In this document: piece after piece, positions 1 through 12,390 of the stretch
How the letters are laid out: each line of letters starts with the position of its first letter
Numbering within the stretch: position 1 is the first letter of the stretch
Origin: Climacium dendroides
Taxonomy: Eukaryota; Streptophyta; Bryopsida; Hypnales; Climaciaceae
Assembly (NCBI GenBank): GCA_950106755.1
Contig: OX467083.1
Location: 47,010,555-47,074,554, forward strand
Direction of reading: 5' to 3'
DNA: 64,000 nucleotides
Program-made: the position numbers and the translations under genes
The notes under the pieces: model-generated
What the model saw: only the letters and a program-made list of their open reading frames with translations
What the model was told of the DNA's origin: nothing
The model's database searches: none

Positions 1-3000
1 TATAAAAGAACTATATCATTCAACTTTGTCTGTTCATCATGAATTGAAAATAGTAGATTGCCCACTTCGTAAGCTGGATCATGATTTCCAAATGCAGCAA
101 CCGACAGATCCTATCTTTGTGAGAGCATCTGCCTGCGCTTCGCTTACTGATCTCATTGTCAGGTATGCTCACAATTCTTTCCAGGATGAAGTTTAATGTA
201 TGCACTGGAACCGTGAACTTTACCATTGACGAGACAGTTTTGAGTTTTTAGGTTAGGTCATGTCCTCAGACAAACGAATCATCTATGTTTGTGTTAGTTA
301 AAACCCTAAAAGGACAAGAAACCCAAATTGGGCCTTATGTTCAGCAGTTTTGAGTAGGTCATATGTGGGCTTCTTATTTGTTCAATTTTTAATTTATTTT
401 TATACATTGTTCTTCACTGATCCTAGTGATACAAAATTTGACCCCATCTGAATTACATGGTGCTATTCTGATCAATTAGTCGCTTTAAAACCATGAATCC
501 TTGGTCTTTTAGGGGTCGAGGTCACGATGATGAGACAGTCCGCGTGTCACCTAGTGCAGATTAGGAGGCCTGATTGAATTTGCTGGCGTGCGACGAGATG
601 GTGCCAATCTCATCTCCAAGTTGGTGCAACCCTTGCTGCAGATACTTGGGGACAAGGACTCATGTGGCATTTGGGTTTGTACCCAGGGTGGCTTGCACTT
701 TGGGGTAGTTTGATGGATTATCAGACTCAACTCATGACTGACCGTTCATAATTGCTTTCAGTTATCACTTGTTTGTGAAATTATTTGCATCTCTGATAAG
801 TTATGGTCTAGACTGGTTGTTTTTCGACCTATCTTGCAGTGGAATCTAAGTGGCTCTGTTTGCAGAATGAGGCAATGGACCTGCTCTCAGCTTTGTTGCG
901 ATATTTTCCGGCCTGCCTGCGTCAACAGTCTAGCAGTGTATGTGCACACTCACCATTTATTTTTCGCAACCTGCAATGTATGTGCTCAAAATTTCATCTC
1001 CGTGGAAACTCCACATCGTGGTTAGATTTCGTTGACCTCCTTTCCTTCTGGTTCTGTCAGGTGCCCCAATGAATGTTGAACTATGTGGTAGTTGGTGCTG
1101 TGTGCAGTTGGAGGCTTTGCTGGTGGCACGGATCATGGATGTGGAATGCTATACAACCATTCCTCAGGTATGGGCTTGCTGCTGACTGCAGATATTGCGT
1201 AATTTTCTTCACAATTATATCCTCGCTTCTGACTCCATCCTCAGTTTTGTATCAAAATTAATTATGCGGATTAAGGTAAAGGAAGTTAAAGCATTTCGAT
1301 ATGTGAAGGAGTTTGATTTGGGGGAGATGTCTAGTGCTGTGGAGATCTTTGGATACAAGAGTAAAGCTGGGGTCAAATTTTTATCACTATTTATGAATTT
1401 CTTATGCTATAATTCAAGTGGGAGGTTGTAGATCCCTAATGAAGGGATAGTAGGCAACCCCATTCCATTCAAAGGTGAGTGGCCCTAGACATTAGGCAAG
1501 TCAAGCTTACAGCACTCGATAGTTGAAGGCCAACTACGTGTATTGGAAGAGATGAGTTGTTGCTGATGACAATGCTCAGTCAATACGAGATCGGACCAGG
1601 TCCCCAATGATTCTAACAATTTTTATGGGATTGCGGAAGAGCTTCACCATGCACCGGAATGTCATAAAGAAAACCTCGCATAACACTGTTTTTCTGAGTA
1701 TGTCATAAATTGACACAGATGAGAGTGAAGCTAATAAATAATACTCGATTCAATTATTTTCGACAGAAATGTGCAAAAGCATTGGCGCTTCTTCCGAAAG
1801 CCCATGGAGACGCCACAACTTGGAGCTCTTTATTGCGCCGCATTCTGATTGCTACGAACTCCGAGCTTGACTTTGCCTTTGCAGGCATGGAAGATGGTGG
1901 GTAATTCGATGGAACTTAACACCAGAAATTTCCTAAATCATCAAATCTTGTTACAAATTCAAGTTTCAACCTCCCACAAATGCATCAAATCTAACATTTT
2001 GTTACAGTTTCCACTGCAGAGGACGCTATTGCATCCTTGTTGCCACGAGGGCAAGAGCCTCCTTGGCCACTAGGGGGTCGGGCAGTTCCTTCAAACGCCT
2101 GTATACAACCGGGAAAAAGCCTCTGGCAGCAGCTGGTACCCCGAGTTTCGAATTTGCTGCAATGCTGCAACTACCTGTTAACTAGTCCTTTTCCAGTACC
2201 GGTATGTATGCTCACATCTATGAAAATATTTTCTGTCAGAGCCATAGAAACTATCCATCATGCAAATCGGCAAGGACTCCAATGAGGTTCTTCAATTGGC
2301 AAAAAAAAAAGGCGCCTGTTTTCTAAACTGATGGCTGTGCGTCTGATGTTGTGACCCTTTGAGGATGTTGAAACTCCGTAGTAATTTGGCTATGGATAAC
2401 ATATTCATATCACGTGCAGCAACATTATGACTAAGAGGTAACGATAAAGAGAGAGCTCATTTTTATTATTTCTGGGATTGGGAAAGGTACCGGCTCCCTT
2501 GGGTCCATTGCTGGCCCTCAGTATGCGTATTCTACGAGTGGATGGCTCCAGGTTATCGTCAGCTTCACGGCTAGGACCGCCGATACCCTCTTCACATCAA
2601 GCTGCTCTGTGTTCTGAACTCCCGGCCTTGCATCTTACTGCTCTAAATCTCGTAGCCTCAACATTGCGTGGCATTCGCAGGTATTATCTACCTTCCTCAT
2701 GCCCTGCCTCATTCTCACATATAGAAGCTAAGGGTCAATTTACAATATGCAGGTTCGTTTCCTTTTAACAGAGGGATGTACACTGAATCCTCTCTAATGA
2801 CACACTTTGAATTTGCACATTCCCTGAATATCCTGAGAATCCGTCACGGTTTGCGCCCATCTGATTGGGAAACTTCCGCATGTAAAAATGTAAACACGTG
2901 AGAATGAATTTTGAATCCCTCCCCCCATTGTTGAGTCATTACAGAGGGTTGAGTGTACATTGCGAAAAAACTGAAAGAGGCATTGCTTACATGATTTAGT

Positions 3001-6000
3001 TATTCTCGATCTTTGACAGCCAACTTCTACCACGAGCTGCTGATCTTGTGCGCTTGATCACGGACTACTTCCGGCGTTGCGGAGGGGTGCATGCAACACT
3101 GCGCATCAAGCTTTATTCTATTGCTCGCCATCTCTTCGTGGCAATGGGAGCCGGTAATGAGCAGCATACTACTTTTATCTCAGGTCCTACTGCATGTTTC
3201 GTTGTATTTCGTTTTGTGATTGCAAATATACTGCAGTTGAAAATAAAGAGGTGGTTTTAACCCGAAAAGGACTCAAGGGACCGAAACTTCCACCTTGGGC
3301 CTATTAACAGTTTTGAGTAGGTCACAAGCAGACTTCATCTTGTCCGATTTTTATTATTATTCTACCAACACCTGCAATGTTCTTCGTTGATTCTGGTGAT
3401 ATAGAAGAGCCTCACCCGAATTCTACGTTTCACATTCTGTTCGACTGAATCGGAATTTTTAAAACCGTAAATCCTCGGTCCTTTGAACAGTTACTAAATC
3501 TGTTTCGGAATTAATTAATTTATTGACCAACGGACATGCCATCGACGTAGGAATGGCGTCTGGATTAGCACCAGCCATTGTGGGCAATGCACTTTCAGAC
3601 TTGAAAGGTTCCACTTCGGGGGCGAACATCTTGTCTCCCAAGTTTGGCCGAGGACCTCGCATCAGCAACTCTGTCTGGGCTTCGGGTGGATGGAGTGGCG
3701 CCCAGGTTCCCAACTCAAAAAAGCGTAAGGAACCAGGTGGCATGCCAGGCGAACACCCAGGCAGTGGTATGGTGGAAGCAGCCATGACGACAGAGGAGGG
3801 GACCGCCCCTATTGCTGTTCAAATCGCTGCTCTCCAGGCCCTCGAGGCTCTTCTTACATCAGTGAGTTTTCTTGCCCTCGCGCGCCAACCAATGTTGTAT
3901 CTTGAATTGAAAAACACAATCTTAGTTCACTAAATTGGCAATTTTCAATTTGTAAAAGTGAGATGCACTACTGGTTATTCCTTTCTAAATAGGACAGGTG
4001 TAGATTCAAGTTTTGCATAGTGCAAAAATCTTGCCAATTTAATGGAAATCCCCTCTAGCCTTGTCAAGTCAGAAAATATCAGAACTAATGGCTCCGAGAA
4101 AATGCTGGATAAGACTTTTCTTGTGCAACTGCAAGAAGTCTAAGTCCGTCCTCTACTTGAGGATCAAGAGTGAGAATGTTCTCTTTTAAGCTTCAATTTC
4201 GTTTCGCTCCTGTGCAACTGGGTTTCAATGCTTCAACTGGCCAGGCTTCACGTTACTTAACCTTCGTCAATCTGCTGTAGGGCGGGGCTTTACTTCCAGA
4301 CCGCTGGAGAGCAGAAGTGGACGCAGTTCTGGCCAGTGTGGCGATGGCTGCTGCATCGGGAACCATATCGTCTAGTCTCACATTGGAAGAAGAAACCAAC
4401 TTCATGGAGGGGACCAGTATTACGAGCTCCTCGTCCGGAGACTTTCAGGTGGCCGCGTATCAAGCGCTTCTGGCGTCCCTACTCTCTCCCTGCTGTCATC
4501 GGCCTCCATACTTAGCCCAAGGACTGGCAGTATTTCGAAACGGTAAAACCATCACCCTGGCATGCTTTCTCCCCAAGGTGGACGATACCATTTCCGTCAC
4601 TCCATTCGAACCAATATCTAAAACCTTGCTGTCAAGGCGGTGATCATTGAATAGAGCTCACTGGAGATATCATTTGGGTACAAGAGCCAAACTTGTATAG
4701 ATCGATTTTCTCTCACTCAATGAAAGATGATTTCTTAAGCAATTACACAAAGGGGAGGTATTAGGCTACTATTGAAGAGAGTAGACAGTCTCGTTTCCAT
4801 TCAAGATCAGTGACCGTAAGTAGACAGATCTGAACGATTTTAGTTAGTCCTCTACCTTCCTAAGGAATCGGTAGTTCAATTAATCGGTGCCCTGACTGAC
4901 CAGTTGATACATTTCTTAAGGCCATTGGCTTCAGGCAATCCTAAGACCTTGTTTTGTGATTGTTCCAGGACGTCAGGAAGCTGGTACAGAGGCGGCTGCA
5001 GTGTGTGCACATGCTCTTCTAGCCCTGGAGCCTCTGATCCACCCTCGCTGCCTTCCACCTGCAGGCACCCCTGCAGCATTAGCAGCCGGCATGTCTGCAG
5101 GCCGAGCCACGAGTGCCACTCTGGTGCCGCACATACAGAGACCCAGCAACAAGCCTACGAACATTCCAGCACCGAGTCCCCAGCTCCCAACCAACAATGG
5201 ATTTGCTGTTCCAGCTTCAGTGTCAGCCTTGAAGATTGGGCAACTGGCGATGGACCCCTGGGCCGAGGTGGATACATGGCTGGGGTACGGGGAGGACTTC
5301 GGGGGTGACGACAGCTTGTTTTACCCCGAAACAGATGGCATTTTAGTTGAAGATTTTGCTGGCGCTCAAGGCTATGGAGTCTCTCTTCTCAATGGCTGTG
5401 AAGCAAATGTACCCCAGGTCAGTTTTTTCCTTGCATATTTGGATGAGCGAGGCCACAGAATTTTGGTGAGGTTACAGATTTCCGCATTATATTATTGGTA
5501 TCATCAGTACAGTTTCACTGATGTCTAGCTAACTAATTCCATCTTCCCTCTTTCAATTTCCTATAAGCTTGTAGCGGGAACAAAATAATCGTCAAATTCT
5601 AGCAATATTTAGCCAAAACAGAGAATGTGTGTCGCAGGTAGCAGCCCCTTGCAGTGAAGCCAATGGGGAGAAACTGGCGGAGGGCTCCATGGACTTGAGA
5701 ACCCAAAGGGAAATGTTGCATACTCTGCAGCAAAGCATGGACGGAGCTCAGTCCAGCCCCTTGGAGAAGCATGCGATCCCTCTGGAGGGGTCTCAGTTTC
5801 AGGAGCAAACCAGGGTGCTGACCTCCACTACCCTGGAATCCTCCTCACAAGGGCAGAGTGTGCAGGACAGCATTGCCAGACCTGGTCAAGACACGGAAGC
5901 CATTTCGATGTGTGTAGATATCCCGGTGGCAAAAGCTTCAGCTGTAGGCATGGGTGGTCTCCCTGATAACAACCAAGATGTAGAGTTATGTCCCAGCTTG

Positions 6001-6171
6001 GCAAAGTTCGCTGCGGGAATTAGTCTTCCACCCTCGGAGGCTAATGCTTCCTATCCTGCTGCTGAGGATACATTTGCCTACTCCAATGAACCCGTGGATA
6101 TTACAACCGACTCGGATTCCGAAGATCCTCTCCAGGACCCTGATGTAGATGCAGACCCTGAGTCGGATTGA
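1..6171 (+). CDS. PELP1: PELP1/RIX1-like pre-rRNA processing protein, 3' part (5' end outside window)
   Basis: Twelve spliced exons read as one frame of about 887 residues: 1-162 (open from the window edge), 560-674, 866-937, 1108-1167, 1767-1896, 2020-2201, 2487-2680, 3020-3153, 3491-3861, 4281-4542, 4969-5417 and 5638-6171. All introns between them are GT-AG and keep phase. The product resembles plant PELP1 (RIX1 family), a nucleolar scaffold for 60S subunit maturation. Supporting blocks are LALLPKAHGD, a PPWPLGGRA segment, CSELPALH, SQLLPRAADLVRLI followed by LRIKLYSIARHL, an ALQALEALLTSGGALLPD junction, RPPYLAQGLAVFR and ALLALEPLIHPRCLP. A basic SKKRKE patch in exon 9 could be a nuclear localisation signal. 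The C-terminus is acidic, ending in an Asp/Glu-rich tail as in PELP1 proteins. The N-terminal exons lie upstream of the window. Two repeat copies sit inside introns 1 and 8. The family call rests on remembered homology and was not searched. Confidence 0.82.
294..524 (+). repeat. Intronic MITE-like repeat, copy A (PELP1 intron 1)
   Basis: This AT-rich segment matches 3249-3490 in the same orientation. Shared blocks include CAGTTTTGAGTAGGTCA, a TGTTCTTC..TGAT segment, and an AAAACC.TAAATCCT.GGTC end. The ends are weakly inverted (AAAAGGAC near the start against GTCCTTT-type sequence near the end). It lies wholly inside an intron and upstream of the acceptor at 558-559. The boundaries are approximate. 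Confidence 0.6.
1320..1565 (+). repeat. Dispersed intronic repeat (PELP1 intron 4)
   Basis: The segment shares blocks with 32880-33110 in the cyclo-ligase gene and more weakly with 4655-4840 in this gene. Shared elements are a GGAGAG/GGAGAT start, TTTATGAATTTCTTATGC, GTGGGAGGTTGT, CAACCCCAT and AGATGAGTTGTT. All three copies are intronic. No coding potential is seen, and it is probably an old non-autonomous transposon. Confidence 0.55.
2777..2958. mobile_element. TA-flanked MITE (PELP1 intron 7)
   Basis: Imperfect terminal inverted repeats begin at the TACACTGAATCCTCTCTAAT end and close with the ATTACAGAGGGTTGAGTGTA end. TA dinucleotides lie at both tips, as expected for Tc1/mariner-type target duplication. 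A relative with the same termini lies at 8949-9119 in the next gene. It has no coding capacity. Confidence 0.65.
3249..3490 (+). repeat. Intronic MITE-like repeat, copy B (PELP1 intron 8)
   Basis: This is a diverged second copy of the 294-524 repeat, in the same orientation. Its last bases (GGTCCTTTGAACAG) form the polypyrimidine and AG of the exon 9 acceptor, so the repeat edge coincides with a functional splice site in the model. Confidence 0.6.
4655..4840 (+). repeat. Dispersed intronic repeat (PELP1 intron 10)
   Basis: A weak third copy of the family at 1320-1565 and 32880-33110. It shares TACAAGAGCCAAACTTGT, GGGAGGT, a CATTCAAGATCAGTGACC block and TAGACA. The edges are approximate. Confidence 0.5.
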
Positions 6172-6821
6172 GTTTTTCCGCTGTGAGATGGAGAGTGCAA
6201 CTTTAATTCCGAATGATAAGTCTCTTAGCCTCATCTCAATGCAATTATGATAAAGAAAAAACGTAATCTGAGTATCAGTAAAAAAGCCTCTTTACTGTCA
6301 CAAGCAAGGCACCCAAAATGCACGTGATGTAGTGGAGTTCTGGGGCATCGTGACAAACAACAGTGATCCATGTAAAAGTGAGGCACTGGAATAGCAGGAG
6401 TCAACACAGTGGTCCATTGATCTATCCTGTTAGTAATTTACCGAAGGTTTACCGAAGTTAACTCCGTTTCAGTCTGTTGCATTAATTTCCAAAAAAACAA
6501 AATTTGTAGAGAACAACTTTTGCACCCTCACTAATAATAAATCAATAGTCAAGCAAGCAAGCAAGCTGTGACGAAAACTCGACTGAAAGCAGTGCGGCGG
6601 CTGATGGGCGAGCCCAAGAGTGCACCATGTCTGTTCTTCCGAACTAATTTTCCAGAGTAATGCAGCCGACATCATACAGTTTCCCAATTTGCAGGGATGG
6701 TATCACAGTAGTATAGATTATTATACAGAGACTCTAGTGTACTAATTAAACTCGCAGAGTACCTTTCGATGATGAATAACCTAGACGTTTTCGAGTACAT
6801 ACAAATGTTTCACGCATTCCT
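6172..6821. other. Convergent intergenic spacer / 3' UTRs
   Basis: About 650 bases lie between the stop of the PELP1-like gene and the stop of the peptidase gene, which are transcribed towards each other. No ORF with homology is seen. The spacer must hold both 3' UTRs. A GATAAAGAAAAAA run near 6250 is a possible weak polyadenylation element. Confidence 0.6.
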
Positions 6822-9800
6822 TCAAATATTTCTCTCTAAAAAATCACAGATTCGCTCCTCCATGTACATCCGATCTTTCAGGCCGCGTGGCATGTGTCTT
6901 TCGTCCGGGAACACCAGCAGCTCATAATCCTTGGATGCCGCAGTCAGCGTGTTAATCAGGCGAGCAGTGTGCCGGAAATGTACATTCTCATCGATCATGC
7001 CATGCACCAACAACAGCTTCCCCGTGATCTGATACACGTGGTGCATGACAGAGCTGTATTGGTAGCCGGCGGGGTTGCTGGACGGGGTGCCCATGTACTT
7101 CTCTGTGTAGTGGGTGTCGTAACCATCCCACGACGTGACGGGCGCTCCAGCAACTGCACACGAAAAAGTCTCGGGACAGCGGGCTAACGCCATGGAGGCC
7201 ATGTAACCGCCATAGCTCCATCCGTAGATTCCAATCCGGTTCGGAAGCGCAAGACCTTGGCTTACCAGCCACTGCACTCCTGTTTGCTGATCCTCCACGT
7301 CAATCTTCCCCATATTGTGCTTAATTGCTCCCTCAAAATCTATACCTCTTCTGGCACTACCTCTGTTGTCCAGCTGCAATGTCCAAGCACACACAATACA
7401 ATCAGAACCTCTGTAACGCTGGAATGGACATAGAGCAAAAACGAGCAACCAAAGGCCTATGAACGGATCCAGCATCCAAATGGAAGCCCATTTGCACATG
7501 ATTTTACCCCCCAAATGCCCACACGCTTCAATAAGAGAGCTAATAGTCGACTTAGGAACTTTCAAAATATATTCCTATCGTTCAGAAATATAGGGTATCA
7601 TTTCTTCTTTCTATTAGTACGATATGATGAAATTGGCCATTTGGGCAATAGGGATCAAACATAAAAGCACAAATAACACGACGAAAAAGTTCCAATACAA
7701 GTGCAAGTGGAGGATAAAAACGAACCTTCCAAACAAGGATGCCTCGACTTCTCAGGTACTGAGCACGCATATCCACTGTGTTCATCCAGGAATTGCATAC
7801 TATTTGCACATTAGGGCCACCATAAACGCTCACTACTGTCCTATAGGGCGGCCGCCCGAACTGTTTCGAATCTGGGATGTAAACAAGGCCATGCAAGACT
7901 GTTCCATCACTCGCAGTCAGTGATTTGAACTCAGGAGGGGTCAGTTGCAACCTCCGTGCGTGATAAGTGGGCACGGGTTGCTCATATATTGAGACCAGAA
8001 GCTTCCCAGTGTCCAAGGACCGCAGCAGCAGCCTGGGTGGAGTGTCTAACGAGTCGTGAATATCCACAAACTTTTTCATCTGGTGATCTAGTACCACAAT
8101 ATGCCGACCTGCCCCTTGTGTCAGCCTCTTGGGCTCCGTCAGGGGTTGCGTACAATCCAGGCTGGCGCTGTACAGATGGGTTTCTAAAGGACTATCATAC
8201 GTTCCTGTAAAGTACACCAAGCCGGCCTCTTCGTCCACTCCTGCCACTTGTTCTACCATCCAGCTGCCCTGCGTGAGAGCTCTCACGCAATTGCCGAACT
8301 CATCCAGCATGTACAAATGCCGAAATCCTGTCTTCTCACTTGCCCAGATGAAGCCCCCTGCAAGGACGCCATAGCATCGACGCAGAGGAGTGAAACAGTC
8401 GTGCAAGTTCACCCAAATGTCGCTCTCTTCCGTGAGCAACACCGTTCTCTTGCCGGTCAGTGGATCAAACCTCAGCAGTTTCAGCTTGGTTTGCGACCGG
8501 TTCTGCACTTGAGCTGTGAGATACCCATTGGGCAACCACGAAACTCGCGCTAGATACTCCTCATCGTCATGCCCTTCCCTGCAGAGACCAACCTCCAAAT
8601 CCATCCAGACTACACTACCACTGTTGGATGGAACCACCCCTAATCGCACGCTCACGTTCGAGTGGCCTGCAAACGGATAGGCATGATCTTCTTCAGCCTC
8701 CCCTCCTGTTGTCGCCTTTCCCTGGTGCATGATTCTAAAAGGCGGGATCCTTGATGCGTCCACTTCCGCAAACGCTATGTAGCGACTATCAGACGACCAC
8801 CAGAAGCCATTTCGTCTGTCCATTTCTTCCTGTTGTGCACAACAACTCCCCTTGTCAGTAGGCCGTTTAACATACCTTCATGATATCTGATTAGTGCAAG
8901 AGAACTCGGATCAAATTAGCCAGTACTAGCCGCGAGTAAGAAAACAGAGTACACTCAACCCTTTCTAATGACACTGCCTCGGGGGAGGGGCTTCCAAATG
9001 CACTCACAACTAGACATGTGGAAGTTGTCCATTCAGATGTGTACAAAACATGAGACATTCTCCGGACATACAGAGAATATGCAATTATAGAATGTGTCGT
9101 TAGAGAGGGCTCAGAGTAGATAAATGCACTCAGGAGGGAGACTTTATTCTCACTCAACAGCAACACCACTCTCAATCGCCAGAAGACAAGAAAGTCAACA
9201 GAAATAGACAGTACCTGCGCTATATACTCGGCAAGTCCATGAACCTGCAACAAGGTGAGCACAATAGAATGAGTAAACACATCTTCAAGCGATAATTTCA
9301 GAACTGCCAATTATAAAGACTGGTAACCAAAATGAAGGTAGACCAAATCACGATACGGTAGTCGAAAGATAGATCAAATACAGGTTAAACACAATCACGA
9401 TAGACCAATACATAATCATAAGAAGCAATAATTGATAGGAGAAGCAAAAAAATTAATTCTTGACGTACAAATGAGCATAACAAAGACCTGGTGCCAATAA
9501 GGGAATGCAAGAATAAATGCAAGTACCAACCTTGCCAGTTCCTCGAGCGCCATATGTGATTTGGACGGGATCCCCAAAGGCTACTGGAACCACATATAAC
9601 TCATCATCCCTCACATAAGCTACCGAGCATCCATCAGGAGCAAGCTGTGGATCCAGAATTGGAGACCAAGACGTACTGGCAACCCGCCGTCGCAGCTCAG
9701 CTCCCAAGCCTTCTTGGACATAAATCTGGTATCATTCAAAGTTCGTATCATAACCATATCAGGCAAAGTATCAACGGAGGCACGCCAAACCTAATTATCT

Positions 9801-11082
9801 CAACGGAAAAAATCAAACCTCAAGAAGGTCTTACCACGGAAGTTGTCAGTGATGTAGGACAAAATCCTGAAAACTACTGGGATCACTATTCCCAGCGAAT
9901 ATATTAGAAAAATAACTTACCACTTCACAGCACCATCAGAGCTACACAACACCTAACTCTCAAATTGGGGCAGTAATACACGTCCTAAAAACTAAAACAA
10001 TGGCCTCTTCCTGAGACTTCAAAAGTGAGCAATTCCTTCAAGACGATTCCAACTGAAAGACATGATGAATAGAACTAAAGCAAAAGTGGACAACAACCCA
10101 AACACTGCTGTCATCACTATTCCCAGTCAATACAGTCGAACAAAAACTTGCCACACCACCGCATCTCAGAGCCACAACCCTAAATCCCACTTAGGGCAAG
10201 GTGAATCATTGCAACCAGTGCAAAACGCAACCGAGACCTAACGTGGGCAACGTCCTTGACACTAAAACAATGGTCTCGTCTCTGACACTTCAGAAGTGAG
10301 CAATTCCTGACGAAATTCTTCAACTGCAAGACGTGAATAGAGGAAGAATTCGACCCAAGTGGCAGAGCAAGCATTCCTACTGCAGGGTGGAAGAGTTGCA
10401 GGCAAACAGGATGAGTCCATGGACATACCCCACCCGGAAGCGGAACCATGAGCCGGGACGGCACGCCTTTGGCCCACTCATAGCGCGTCACTCCCAAGCC
10501 TCTCTCTCGCAGCCGCTCCCGTCGCAGCTTCTCGAGCGTGGAGAGGTTGCCCTCATCCACTCCACCGCCCGGGGGGCTGACCAGCAAGCGCTGCTGCCGG
10601 GCGGTGACATCGAAGGCGTAGATTTTGCGGCTGAGCGTGCTGTCGGGGCTGTACAGGTAGGTGATGAGCTTGTCGTCGGGGCTGAACTGCACCGACGCCG
10701 GGGCCACGTAGCCGGGGAGCGGGTACTGCACGATATCCTCCACGGGGAAAAGCGTGTACTCGTCGCCCAGCGTTTGGCTATCCGTGGTGGGCATGGTGGT
10801 GCTGGTAGTAGTCGTCTGCTGCAGAGGAGGAGGGGACAGCGAGTGCGAACTCAAGAGGGAAGAGGGATTGGTGCTCGAGATCGTCGTCGGCTGCTGGGGG
10901 GACAAACTGCCACCGAGCATGCCACACCATCCAAGGAACGAGAAGCGGTCGGATTGGGGGAAGGGGGAGGGCGAGGGCTTCAACGGAGAAGAAGACGAAT
11001 TCTTCGTATCGAGGGCTCGATGCCGTTCAAATCCCGATTCCGCCGAGGTAACGTCCACGACTTGATACCCAAATAGTGACAT
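6822..11082 (-). CDS. Dipeptidyl aminopeptidase IV-like serine peptidase (S9 family, DPP8/9-like)
   Basis: Five exons on the minus strand, 11082-10429, 9725-9531, 9244-9215, 8829-7726 and 7373-6822, join in phase 0 into 844 residues. The protein matches the plant DPP IV-like family that includes Arabidopsis At5g24260. These enzymes remove N-terminal X-Pro dipeptides. A beta-propeller region comes first, with the substrate-clamping double Glu in [12 protein letters not shown] (E294-E295), split by the exon 3/4 junction. The alpha/beta-hydrolase domain follows: GWSYGGY with nucleophile S714, [11 protein letters not shown] with D789, and DERHMPRG with H821. The triad is complete, so an active enzyme is expected. 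The first 96 residues form a Ser/Pro/Thr-rich low-complexity extension before the conserved MPTTDSQ. A later start at 10794 is possible. No signal peptide or membrane anchor is visible, which suggests a soluble enzyme. Confidence 0.93.
8949..9119. mobile_element. TA-flanked MITE (peptidase intron 3)
   Basis: The termini TACACTCAACCCTTTCTAAT and GTCGTTAGAGAGGGCTCAG are imperfect inverted repeats flanked by TA. They match the ends of the element at 2777-2958, while the interiors differ. It lies entirely inside an intron. Confidence 0.62.
9885..10340. repeat. Tandem duplication at peptidase exon 1/intron 1 side
   Basis: Two diverged copies, about 9885-10080 and 10115-10340, share GATCACTATTCCCAG, an ACAATGG(C/T)CTC segment and AGTGAGCAATTCCT in the same order. 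The period is about 230 bases. It lies in intron 1 of the peptidase gene. Confidence 0.55.
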
Positions 11083-11871
11083 CCAGCTTCACGCACATCT
11101 CGAGGGATCATCTGCCCCGCAGCCAATACCCCGGCTGCCCGATGTTACCCCGTCACTGTCGTCCCCAAAGAAGCAGAAGCAGAAGCAGAATATGATGATG
11201 ATAATAAGGATGCACCACGGAACGGGTTCACGAACTCGCCAACCTCCAAGTGAATTCCTGCTATCACAACAACAGCAAGCAAGCACAGATTCGTAAACCG
11301 CGGCATTCATAACACGATATCGGTGAGCGATGCCATAGCCAACATCCCACATCCCAATTCCCTGCAAATTGACGAGCGATCGAGCTCACAGAGCTAGCCC
11401 TAATAGCCTCTCCCACGATTTCGACCTAATAAGATACGACACACACACGAAATCCACAACGACGCAATCAAAACTGGATTAAACCGCCGAAATTCCTTCG
11501 GATTCCTCGACCGACAAAGTCAGCCAATGTCCGATTCCACGCCATACCCACACAACTCCATAACAACACGCGACTCAGACTCGCACCACTCCCACTCCCA
11601 CTCCCACCCTTCCCATGCAATTGCCGCCATCCAATTGCGCCACCAACAACACGTACCTTCCGCAATGTCCCAATTGGCAACGTAAAATCCAAAACGCGAA
11701 TCCCGATGCCGCGCTTCGGGATCCACATGCCCCGGCACCAACCAACACCACAACAAGGCCTCCCCCCGCTCCTTACAGCTCCATGGCCAATTCATTCATA
11801 GCTCTACCCTGCCTTCGCAAACCCAAACCCCAGGAACCAGAACCAGAAGAAGTAAACGGAGAGAGAGACAC

Positions 11872-11924
<53 letters not shown>

Positions 11925-12390
11925 GGAGAGGCGATGGATCTCCTGCAAATGGCAATCGACCAACGCCGAAACCTTTTCTTGTACTGAAAAGAAAACCTGC
12001 GACGACTTGTTCCACTTCTTCTTCTTCTTCTTCGTGTTTCGGTCGTCTTCTTCGTTTCCGTGTTTGAGTTCGTATTTCCAAAGAGAGAAAGGATCTAGTG
12101 GCGTGTTGTGCTCATGTGATGTGATGGCAAAGGTGGGGGATGGCGATGGAGATGATGATGTTGGCATAGAAGCGCTGGGACGTTACCTTAGAGGGATCTC
12201 CATAGCCAGCCAGCAGTCCAACCAAGCAGCAGGCCTTCTTTTGCGGCTGCTTGTTTCTTTTTCTCGGGGATTATGTTTAGTGTATTTGGGGGCCAATTGC
12301 TCAATGGTGGAGATTAGAGATACCTATTTTAATTTTATTAAGGGCTTGGGACGGGACCAGCCCCAAACAGGGGGCCAATTGGGATGAAAT
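11083..12390 (-). promoter_or_regulatory. 5' flank / probable 5' UTR and promoter of the peptidase gene
   Basis: This GC-richer stretch lies upstream of the peptidase start. On the coding strand it contains CT-rich tracts, including a (CT)22 run at 11877-11920 and GAA-type runs near 12017-12050. CT/GA tracts are common in plant 5' UTRs and core promoters. I could not place a TATA box or transcription start with confidence. Confidence 0.4.
11877..11920. repeat. (GA)22 microsatellite
   Basis: This is an uninterrupted GA dinucleotide run, read as CT on the strand of the neighbouring peptidase gene. It lies about 800 bases upstream of that gene's start codon. Confidence 0.95.

Noticed and set aside
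4904..5308. 134-codon plus-strand ORF overlapping PELP1 exon 11
   Set aside because: It is in a different frame from the conserved ALLALEPLIHPRCLP sequence, which continues the spliced gene.
8891..9310. 139-codon minus-strand ORF near the peptidase exon 3
   Set aside because: It spans intron 3 with its MITE and the tiny exon 3. Only the 10 residues [10 protein letters not shown] within it are real coding sequence.
10333..11076. 247-codon plus-strand ORF opposite peptidase exon 1
   Set aside because: It is antisense to a strongly supported exon of the S9 peptidase, and its length reflects the GC-rich opposite strand.
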